Assembly (NCBI GenBank): GCA_022712845.1
Contig: JAFLJV010000177.1
Location: 1-13,351, forward strand
Direction of reading: 5' to 3'
DNA length: 13,351 bases
From: Sulfurimonas sp.
Lineage (GTDB): Bacteria; Campylobacterota; Campylobacteria; Campylobacterales; Sulfurimonadaceae
The translations under genes and the position numbers were made by a program. The notes beneath the pieces are model-generated. The model was not told the origin of the DNA. It did no database searches and worked only from the letters and a program-made list of their open reading frames with translations. Shown here piece after piece: positions 7,812 through 13,351 of the stretch. Within the stretch, counting starts at the first letter, position 1. Every line of letters starts with the position of its first letter.

Positions 7812-7841
7812 TTGTAACATATAAGGTTTCTTTAGTATAAT
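7812..7841 (+). promoter_or_regulatory. ychF promoter
   Basis: TTGTAA at 7812-7817 and TATAAT at 7836-7841 are separated by 18 bases, the best -35/-10 pair in the window. The GGAG ribosome binding site follows at 7866-7869. The rest of the 184-bp gap between pepA and ychF (7691-7811) holds no ORF or clear hairpin. ychF therefore looks separately transcribed. Confidence 0.55.
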
Positions 7842-7874
7842 TCCATCAATCTTTATAAATATATCGGAGCAAAA

Positions 7875-8993
7875 ATGGGTTTAAGTATCGGTCTTGTAGG
7901 ACTTCCAAATGTAGGTAAATCAACAACTTTTAATGCACTAACAAAAGCACAAAATGCAGAGGCAGCAAACTATCCATTTTGTACTATTGAACCAAATAAA
8001 GCAGTTGTTCCTGTTCCTGATTCAAGATTAGCTGAGTTAGCTAAAATAGTAAATCCAGAAAAAATTCAATACTCTACACTAGATTTTGTTGATATTGCGG
8101 GTCTTGTAAGAGGTGCTTCTAAAGGTGAAGGTTTAGGAAATAAATTTTTATCAAACATTCGTGAAACAGAAGTCATTTTACAAATTGTAAGATGTTTCGA
8201 TGATGAAAATATTGTACATACTGAGAGAAATATAGATCCACTTAGAGATGTTGAAATTATTGAGACAGAACTTATTCTTGCAGATATTGAAGTTTTGCAA
8301 AATAGAATAGATAGGCTCAAAAAACAAGCGAAAGCTGATAAAAGTGCTAAAGCATCTTTAGAGATTGCTGAAGAATTAGTAGAGTTTTTAGCAGATGGGA
8401 ATTTAGCTAGAAATTTTGATAAAACTGATACAGACGAGTTTAAATTATTAAACCAAGAAGTTAGATTTTTAACAAATAAAGAGATTATGTATGGTGCTAA
8501 TGTTGATGAAGAGAGCCTTTCTGATGAGGGTGATTCTATAGATGAAAATCCTTATGTAGTAGCATTAACTGAGCATGCAGAAAAAAATAATTGTGAGATT
8601 ATTAAACTTTGTGCAAAGGTTGAAGAGGAATTAATAGACTTAGAGGATGATGAAGCCCAAGATTTTTTAAATGAGCTAGGTATTGAAGAATCTGGTCTTG
8701 ACCAAATTATTCACAAAGGTTTTGAGAAACTAGGTCTTATGAGCTACTTTACAGCTGGTGTAAAAGAGGTTCGTGCATGGACAATTCGTAAAGATACAAC
8801 TGCACCAAAAGCTGCTGCTGTAATTCATAATGATTTTGAAAAAGGTTTTATTCGTGCTGAGGTTATCGCATATAATGATTATATAGAGTGTGGTAGTGAA
8901 GGTAAAGCTAAAGAGGCTGGTAAAATGAGACTAGAGGGTAAAGAATACATTGTTCAAGATGGAGATGTTATGCACTTTAGGTTTAACGTTTAG
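7875..8993 (+). CDS. ychF: YchF/Ola1-type redox-regulated ATPase
   Basis: YchF is a universally conserved P-loop protein of the Obg group that hydrolyses ATP and associates with ribosomes; it negatively affects oxidative-stress defence in E. coli. The 372-residue length is near the norm of 363. The P-loop GLPNVGKST is at 9-17, the G3 motif DIAG at 73-76, and NVDE at 209-212 replaces the GTPase NKxD motif, the family's reason for ATP preference. The helical coiled-coil insert (about 130-200) is charged, and the TGS domain occupies about 288-372 ([16 protein letters not shown]). A GGAG site supports the start. A long acidic stretch (212-225) follows the NxxE motif. It is convergent with psd. 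Confidence 0.96.
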   Translation: MGLSIGLVGLPNVGKSTTFNALTKAQNAEAANYPFCTIEPNKAVVPVPDSRLAELAKIVNPEKIQYSTLDFVDIAGLVRGASKGEGLGNKFLSNIRETEVILQIVRCFDDENIVHTERNIDPLRDVEIIETELILADIEVLQNRIDRLKKQAKADKSAKASLEIAEELVEFLADGNLARNFDKTDTDEFKLLNQEVRFLTNKEIMYGANVDEESLSDEGDSIDENPYVVALTEHAEKNNCEIIKLCAKVEEELIDLEDDEAQDFLNELGIEESGLDQIIHKGFEKLGLMSYFTAGVKEVRAWTIRKDTTAPKAAAVIHNDFEKGFIRAEVIAYNDYIECGSEGKAKEAGKMRLEGKEYIVQDGDVMHFRFNV

Positions 8994-9013
8994 TATTCCT
9001 CTATTTTAGTAAA

Positions 9014-9038
9014 CAAAGGTAAATTTACTTTACCTTTG
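9014..9038. terminator. Convergent hairpin at the ychF/psd junction
   Basis: A perfect 10-bp inverted repeat, CAAAGGTAAA at 9014-9023 and its complement TTTACCTTTG at 9029-9038, encloses a 5-base loop TTTAC. The psd stop codon TAA (minus, 9025-9027) lies in that loop and the right arm is the psd coding end. Neither side has a clean T tract, so the hairpin may act as a weak bidirectional terminator or 3' end stabiliser. The position between convergent genes favours a terminator. Confidence 0.55.
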
Positions 9039-9843
9039 CTATTGTATCACCATACTTAACATCTTCACCTGCTTTAACATTTAACTCTAGTATATCTTTC
9101 TCAGCCAATATAACAATAGTTGATCCCATCTCAAAACAACCAAAATCATCACCTTTTTTCAGGTTTAAATTTTCATAACTATAAGCATTACTTTCATGTG
9201 CATTAGCATTTGTTTTTATTTTTGATTCAAATCCAACTTGCATCACTCCAACATTTAAAGCACTAACAAGAATCATATAAAATCTTTTTTTATTCCCAGT
9301 TTCACAAAGTAAAACAACTCTTTCATTTTCTATAAAAAGATTTAATTTTCTTCTTAATGTTGGCATGTTAACTGGATAAAATTTACCTGGAATATGAACA
9401 GCTTTTAAAACTTTTAAATCCATTGGCATATGATATCTATGATAATCCTTTGGGGAAAGATAAAAGTTTATAAAAGTTCCATTATGGACAATATTTTTCT
9501 CATCTTGAGTAAAATGTTTCCCTAAGAGTTCATCACTATTATATTTCATCCCTTTTATTTGAAGAGCATAATCATTTTGTAAATCTCCACACTCTGATAT
9601 AAATGAATCACATGGTGAAATAAAATCATCACTCTCTTGTGAATATACTCTATCTTTTTTTAATCTTCTCGTAAAAAGTGCATTTAAAGTATTATAAGAG
9701 TCAGGACTGTCAAATTCATCCATGTTTAGTTTCATTAACTTTACATATGATTTATTTATAAAATTTTGTGTTGATTTTGAAAACTCTTTATTTGCAAATT
9801 TTGCAAAAGCTTGTGAAATTGCTGAAGTTATATGTCTACTCAT
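9025..9843 (-). CDS. psd: Phosphatidylserine decarboxylase proenzyme
   Basis: Psd converts phosphatidylserine to phosphatidylethanolamine at the inner membrane. The 272-residue proenzyme is of the class I type. It self-cleaves between Gly240 and Ser241 in the MGST motif (usually LGST), giving a pyruvoyl group on a short alpha chain. The autocleavage Asp79 in the SPCDSFIS stretch and the histidines of YHRYHMPMD (134-142) are in place. The N-terminal region with TLNALFTRRLK (52-62) matches the family, so the start is probably right. It is the last gene of the thiL-truD-psd run, 13 bases after truD; AGGA at 9855-9858 is 11 bases from the ATG, on the long side. Its stop lies in a hairpin shared with convergent ychF. 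Confidence 0.93.
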   Translation of the reverse strand: MSRHITSAISQAFAKFANKEFSKSTQNFINKSYVKLMKLNMDEFDSPDSYNTLNALFTRRLKKDRVYSQESDDFISPCDSFISECGDLQNDYALQIKGMKYNSDELLGKHFTQDEKNIVHNGTFINFYLSPKDYHRYHMPMDLKVLKAVHIPGKFYPVNMPTLRRKLNLFIENERVVLLCETGNKKRFYMILVSALNVGVMQVGFESKIKTNANAHESNAYSYENLNLKKGDDFGCFEMGSTIVILAEKDILELNVKAGEDVKYGDTIAKVK

Positions 9844-9856
9844 CTATCTATTTATC

Positions 9857-10933
9857 CTAATCATTTATTTTACGCTTTGCTATCTCTTCAAGAAGGACTG
9901 TTGCATAAGAGCCTTTTGGAAGTGTAAAATTAAGCTCATATTGAGCTTCTACTTGCTTAAATCGTCCTTCAACATCTGTAGGGTATATCCAAGCATATCT
10001 TCTTGCTCCATCAGCATTTATTTCATCATCATACTCTTTTTCAATTACCCAAGCTTCATCAGATGACACTTTAACTTTTTTACCGCACAAAAGTCCAGTT
10101 GGTGAGATTCCTCTGTCATTAAATCTTATAATATCATCATCACTTCCATCAAAATCAAAAAGTCTACCATGTGGATAATGTTCCATTATATCCCCTCTAA
10201 TAAGTTTAAAAGGATGTTTTTGAGCTTTCATTTGAGTAAGCTCATTATTAGACATATTTAAAAGTGATTCTAAATCTTTAACTTCAAAATTTTGAATAAG
10301 TGTGTTGATCTCTAATCTTCTGCTAAGCCATAAATTAAAAAGGTGACTTTGATAAGCACTAATAAGTAATTTTCTTACCTTTACATTACGCTCTTTTTTT
10401 TCACCTTTAGCAATTTTTTCTCCATCTATATGATTGTCTCCATTTTTACCAAAACGCTGATAACCAAAAAAGTTTGGCATCCCAAAATTAGAGATATTTT
10501 TGAGTGCTTCATCTATTTTTTGAGCAGCTGTAGGATTTACTTTTTTTAATTTAATATAAAATCTATTTCCCTTTAAATGTCCTATTCTAATTTTATTATT
10601 ATGGTAATTTTTAGATAATATTTTTATATTTTCATGAGAAAAATTTTCCATTGCAGCTTCATGTTGTTTATGAATAGAGATATACTGCTTTGTCATTGCA
10701 TGTTTATCTTTTAAACCTGCATACCCTATCTCTTTATTTTTAATACCCAAATATTTTGCGAGTATAGTTACCAATTCAAGAGTTGAGAGATTCTTTTTTC
10801 TAACAAACATCACAAGATGTTCACCTTCACCTGAGAGTTCATATAAAGGTATCTCCTCAACTACAAAATCTCTTGGTGTTTGTCTAAAATGAAACTCAAC
10901 AGCAGAGTGGTTTAGCGAATAAAATCTATCCAT
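9857..10933 (-). CDS. truD: tRNA pseudouridine(13) synthase
   Basis: TruD isomerises U13 of the D-arm of several tRNAs, notably tRNA-Glu, to pseudouridine. The 358-residue protein has the N-terminal FVVEEIPLYELSGEGEHL, the catalytic Asp76 in GYAGLKDKHAMTKQY, KGNRFYIKL, and NFFGYQRFGKNGDN (154-167) before the inserted TRUD domain. The length is close to the E. coli 349. The C-terminal part includes ISPTGLLCGKK followed by a Trp- and Tyr-rich stretch, as expected for the family. AGGA at 10943-10946 precedes the ATG. It lies 18 bases after thiL and 13 bases before psd, so it is the middle gene of a short operon that joins unrelated housekeeping functions. No defect seen. Confidence 0.95.
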   Translation of the reverse strand: MDRFYSLNHSAVEFHFRQTPRDFVVEEIPLYELSGEGEHLVMFVRKKNLSTLELVTILAKYLGIKNKEIGYAGLKDKHAMTKQYISIHKQHEAAMENFSHENIKILSKNYHNNKIRIGHLKGNRFYIKLKKVNPTAAQKIDEALKNISNFGMPNFFGYQRFGKNGDNHIDGEKIAKGEKKERNVKVRKLLISAYQSHLFNLWLSRRLEINTLIQNFEVKDLESLLNMSNNELTQMKAQKHPFKLIRGDIMEHYPHGRLFDFDGSDDDIIRFNDRGISPTGLLCGKKVKVSSDEAWVIEKEYDDEINADGARRYAWIYPTDVEGRFKQVEAQYELNFTLPKGSYATVLLEEIAKRKIND

Positions 10934-10951
10934 ATAATTATAATCCTAATT

Positions 10952-11770
10952 TTAAAAGTGATGTGCTTTACATCTGTTTGTATATCTATCTCTAATACTT
11001 GTAGCAAAAACACTTAATGGTGTTCTGCTTTGAATAGCTCGTCTTTTAACAGCTTTTTCATATCTTTTATCAAAAGCGATTAACATTTCATACTCTTCAC
11101 CACTACACCCTATCTCTTTTGAAATTGACTTTTTAAACTTAAAACCTACTCTATTAGAAGATGAAAGTTTTTCTAAGTCACAAAAAAGACCATCAGATAT
11201 ATCCATTCCAGAACTAAGATATCGCTGTGATAATGATATAAACTTATCTCTTAATTTAATATTCACAAATTTAGATTTTTTATGAATTTTACCAAGGTTC
11301 ATAAGCTTTTTTAAATCTTTTTTACTTTTTCCCAACTCACCTGTATATGCAAGTAAATAGTTTTCTTTTATTTTTGTTCTATATAGTGCATTAGAAGCGT
11401 ATGAAATTATTGTAATAGTGATATCTAACTTAGTATTACAAATTGTATCTCCACCAATAATTTCAACTCCATGCTTACTAGCACAATTTTCAAATCCAGA
11501 TACTAAATCTTTCATTTGACTTTTTGTAATATCTTTTGGCATTGCTACACTTAAAAGTGCATATTTTGGCTTAGCATTCATAGCGATAGCATCTGAAATA
11601 TTAATTGACATTGCCTTTGATGCAATTTGGTAGTGGCTCATCCATCTTTTTTTAAAATGAACATTTTCAAAAAAAGCATCTTTGGAATATACAGAATTTT
11701 TTATTACTGCACCATCATCACCAATATTACTATTTTTAAATTGTGATATAAAATAATTTTCTAAATTCAA
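10952..11770 (-). CDS. thiL: Thiamine-monophosphate kinase
   Basis: ThiL phosphorylates thiamine monophosphate to the active cofactor thiamine diphosphate. The 272-residue protein is shorter than the E. coli enzyme (325) but keeps the ATP-grasp-like AIRS fold motifs: IGDDGAV at 16-22, NISDAIAMNAKPKYALLSVAMP, GGDT at 106-109, GMDISDGL at 188-195 and GEEYEML from 224, the family's GEDYEL box. The shortened part is in the C-terminal half, common in Campylobacterota as far as I recall. The start codon is TTG at 11768-11770: no ATG in frame is close, an in-frame stop (TAA) lies four codons upstream, and AGAAG sits just before it. It leads the thiL-truD-psd operon and diverges from the sensor gene. 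Confidence 0.92.
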   Translation of the reverse strand: MNLENYFISQFKNSNIGDDGAVIKNSVYSKDAFFENVHFKKRWMSHYQIASKAMSINISDAIAMNAKPKYALLSVAMPKDITKSQMKDLVSGFENCASKHGVEIIGGDTICNTKLDITITIISYASNALYRTKIKENYLLAYTGELGKSKKDLKKLMNLGKIHKKSKFVNIKLRDKFISLSQRYLSSGMDISDGLFCDLEKLSSSNRVGFKFKKSISKEIGCSGEEYEMLIAFDKRYEKAVKRRAIQSRTPLSVFATSIRDRYTNRCKAHHF

Positions 11771-11829
11771 TAAAGCTTCTTAAAATGGCTTAAGTTAGTC
11801 TTAACACCAATATATATAAAATAACATTG

Positions 11830-11835
11830 TATTAT
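11830..11835 (+). promoter_or_regulatory. Candidate -10 box of the membrane GGDEF gene
   Basis: TATTAT lies 26 bases before the ATG at 11861. A good AGGAA ribosome binding site occupies 11846-11850. The 90-bp divergent gap also holds three CTTAA pentamers near the thiL side, described in the findings. Confidence 0.35.
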
Positions 11836-11860
11836 ATCATTTATTAGGAAAACCACACAT

Positions 11861-13045
11861 ATGAAACACTCTATAAAAAAAATATTCAACAACTTGTCTC
11901 TACTTCTTTTATTAGCGGCAGTTTTTGCTGGAGTTGGTGCATTTTTATCATTTGAGAATACTAGTTCTTATGAAAAAATTGATAATCTTAATGATCAAAA
12001 AAAGATCATATCAAATCTTACAAAACTATCAACAAGTGACCAAGAATTAATATTAATACAACTAACAGGCAATGGTACTCAACTTCATTATGAGATAGAA
12101 AAACTAAAAACTTTGTATAAATATAATTTTATGGAAAAATATATATTATCAAATTCTCAAGAGTATTTAAGAGATTTAAATAAACTAAACTCACTTACAA
12201 CTAAATTTAATATTAAAGCTCTTGCACATTACAAAAACAAAGATAAAAAAGAAACTATAAAAAAAGAGTTTAAAACAAGTTTTTATAACTTAAATAAGCA
12301 ATTAAATATAATAATTTTTAAAAGTATAGAGTACAATAAAATTAAACATAACATCCATAATAAGATAACCCTTATTGCCTTTATTGTAATTTTATTAATA
12401 GCAATTTGGTATAGAAAAAGACTTAAATTAATATATGAAGACTTATCATATTTATATAATGCTGACAAAAAAAACTATACTACTTTTTCAGAAGAGATAG
12501 ATGCAATTGCACTAAGAATGAAAAGAAAAGTTATCACATCTGACAACCCAGCAATGCTCGATCCTGTTACAGGAATTAATAATTTAAAAGGTTTAATTAA
12601 TTCATATGGGGAGAAAAAATCTCTAAAAGAGAGTAATTTCACATCAGTAACAATACTTGAAATAGAGAATTTTTCAAAATCTAATAGAGTATATTCACAA
12701 GAATTTACTCAAAGTATACTAAAAAAAGTTGCATTTACTATATCTCTACATGAACAATCCGCTGATGTTATGGCAAGAACAGACTATAATCAATTTACAA
12801 TTATTTTATCAAGACCTTCTAAAGAACAGTCATTTAAAGATATAGATATTATTCGTCAAAGTATTAACGAATTAAAATTAAAATCTTCACAAACAGGTCC
12901 TATAACTATAACTGTAAGCGGTGGGTTAATTATAAAACCTAACAATATGTCATTAGATGAAGCGCTTAGAGAATCAAAAAGAATTTTATTACACTCTCAA
13001 AAAAATGATTCAAATAAAATTTCTCAAAGTAGAGACCTAGCATAG
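11861..13045 (+). CDS. Membrane sensor with periplasmic domain and degenerate GGDEF domain
   Basis: The 394-residue protein has two membrane segments (about 12-31 and 169-184) flanking a periplasmic domain of about 135 residues. That domain is helical-looking, rich in Lys and Asn, and resembles four-helix-bundle ligand-binding modules, though I cannot name its family. A cytoplasmic helix leads to a GGDEF-like domain beginning with LDPVTGINN (233-241). The signature is D308-Y-N-Q-F312 instead of GGDEF, the metal-binding Asp is replaced by Glu267, and the I-site reads QSAD (299-302) rather than RxxD. It is therefore very unlikely to make c-di-GMP and probably does not bind it at the I-site. It may act by protein contact. 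The ribosome binding site AGGAA is 10 bases upstream. No EAL domain follows. Confidence 0.82.
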   Translation: MKHSIKKIFNNLSLLLLLAAVFAGVGAFLSFENTSSYEKIDNLNDQKKIISNLTKLSTSDQELILIQLTGNGTQLHYEIEKLKTLYKYNFMEKYILSNSQEYLRDLNKLNSLTTKFNIKALAHYKNKDKKETIKKEFKTSFYNLNKQLNIIIFKSIEYNKIKHNIHNKITLIAFIVILLIAIWYRKRLKLIYEDLSYLYNADKKNYTTFSEEIDAIALRMKRKVITSDNPAMLDPVTGINNLKGLINSYGEKKSLKESNFTSVTILEIENFSKSNRVYSQEFTQSILKKVAFTISLHEQSADVMARTDYNQFTIILSRPSKEQSFKDIDIIRQSINELKLKSSQTGPITITVSGGLIIKPNNMSLDEALRESKRILLHSQKNDSNKISQSRDLA

Positions 13046-13081
13046 GATTAATTATAGGGAATATTCGTGGCTTTTTTAGAT

Positions 13082-13095
13082 TAAGCAAAGGCTTA
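13082..13095. repeat. Short inverted repeat upstream of the flavoprotein promoter
   Basis: TAAGC at 13082-13086 and GCTTA at 13091-13095 flank AAAG. It sits where a -35 element would be for the -10 box at 13102. It could be an operator half-site pair or just a weak 3' hairpin of the upstream gene; no T tract follows. Confidence 0.35.
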
Positions 13096-13101
13096 GGACT
13101 G

Positions 13102-13107
13102 TATAAT
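13102..13107 (+). promoter_or_regulatory. -10 box of the succinate dehydrogenase/fumarate reductase gene
   Basis: A perfect TATAAT, preceded directly by TG, lies 41 bases before the ATG at 13149. AAAGGA at 13136-13141 is the ribosome binding site. No -35 of good quality is found at the expected distance. The remaining part of the 103-bp gap holds no gene. Confidence 0.5.
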
Positions 13108-13148
13108 CTTGTCTTATTTAAATTTTAATCAATATAAAGGAAAGCTAA

Positions 13149-13351
13149 ATGAGTATCTCTATTTATACATATGATGCCATTATTGTTGGATCTGGGCTTG
13201 CTGGTTGTGCCGCTGCAAGAGAGTTACAAAATGCTGGTAAAAAAGTTGCTGTAATAACAAAACTTCATCCTCTTAGAAGTCACTCTGGTGCTGCTCAAGG
13301 TGGAGTAAACGCTGCTTTTAGTGATGAAGACAGCGTAGAACTTCATGAGTA
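13149..13351 (+). CDS. Succinate dehydrogenase/fumarate reductase flavoprotein subunit (5' part only)
   Basis: The first 67 codons read from an ATG with AAAGGA 7 bases upstream and run off the right edge. An FAD dinucleotide-binding motif GSGLAG occupies residues 14-19. R43-S-H45-S-G-A-A-Q-G-G-V-N is the signature in which the histidine (His45) carries covalent FAD. This identifies subunit A of a succinate:quinone oxidoreductase or fumarate reductase, facing the cytoplasm and linking the TCA cycle to the quinone pool. I cannot choose between sdhA and frdA from the N terminus alone; no Tat signal is visible, which argues against the periplasmic MfrA type. The partner subunits are expected downstream, outside the window. 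Confidence 0.88.
   Translation, partial: MSISIYTYDAIIVGSGLAGCAAARELQNAGKKVAVITKLHPLRSHSGAAQGGVNAAFSDEDSVELHE

Noticed and set aside
8066..8320. Minus-strand 84-codon open frame
   Set aside because: It is a shadow of ychF, with serine and isoleucine repeats typical of reversed coding sequence and no start signal.
9722..10066. Plus-strand 114-codon open frame with hydrophobic character
   Set aside because: It is antisense across psd and truD; the apparent membrane segments come from reverse complement of Lys/Glu/Asn-rich codons.
11771..11860. TPP riboswitch ahead of thiL
   Set aside because: The gap is only 90 bp and shared with a divergent gene, and I see none of the conserved TPP riboswitch core such as CTGAGA.
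12283..12468. Minus-strand 61-codon open frame
   Set aside because: It is antisense to the second membrane segment of the sensor gene and has no independent support.
1..13351. CRISPR array, insertion sequence, prophage or defence system
   Set aside because: No regularly spaced repeats, transposase or integrase motifs, terminal inverted repeats or defence-protein domains were found on either strand.

Overview
The window is low-GC (by eye about one third G+C), densely packed bacterial chromosome. It looks like a member of the Campylobacterota (Epsilonproteobacteria), most likely a free-living Sulfurimonas-type organism. The basis is the gene order, the AT-rich promoters with a clear -10 TATAAT-like box but weak or absent -35, and the protein wording. 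The gene order folD-lepB-M50 membrane protein-rpiB-small coiled-coil protein-apt, followed by pepA and ychF, matches from memory the HP0577 to HP0569 stretch of Helicobacter pylori. There are no mobile elements, CRISPR arrays, rRNA or tRNA genes.

Layout. (1) 1-292, minus: 5' end of a secreted small c-type cytochrome, cut by the window edge. (2) 351-5251, plus: a tight seven-gene run with overlaps or short gaps, folD, lepB, an M50 site-2-type metalloprotease, rpiB, a one-helix coiled-coil protein, apt and trpB. It mixes one-carbon metabolism, protein export processing, pentose phosphate, purine salvage and tryptophan synthesis, so it is a housekeeping operon rather than one pathway. (3) 5266-6165, minus: a receiver-GGDEF protein that lacks the phospho-acceptor Asp and the GGDEF active site but keeps an RxxD I-site. 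(4) 6278-8993, plus: pepA and ychF, each with its own promoter. (5) 9025-11770, minus: thiL-truD-psd, a compact operon convergent with ychF; a 10-bp-stem hairpin covers the junction. (6) 11861-13045, plus: a two-TM sensor with a periplasmic domain and a degenerate GGDEF domain. (7) 13149-13351, plus: 5' end of a succinate dehydrogenase/fumarate reductase flavoprotein.

Most genes are core housekeeping. The less ordinary content is the pair of catalytically degenerate GGDEF proteins within 8 kb, one soluble and probably a c-di-GMP receptor and one membrane-bound without an I-site; the uncharacterised TM/coiled-coil protein between rpiB and apt; and an apparent trpB/receiver-GGDEF insertion into an otherwise old gene block. 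I found no convincing new multi-gene system. All functional statements rest on motifs read by eye; no database search was run.
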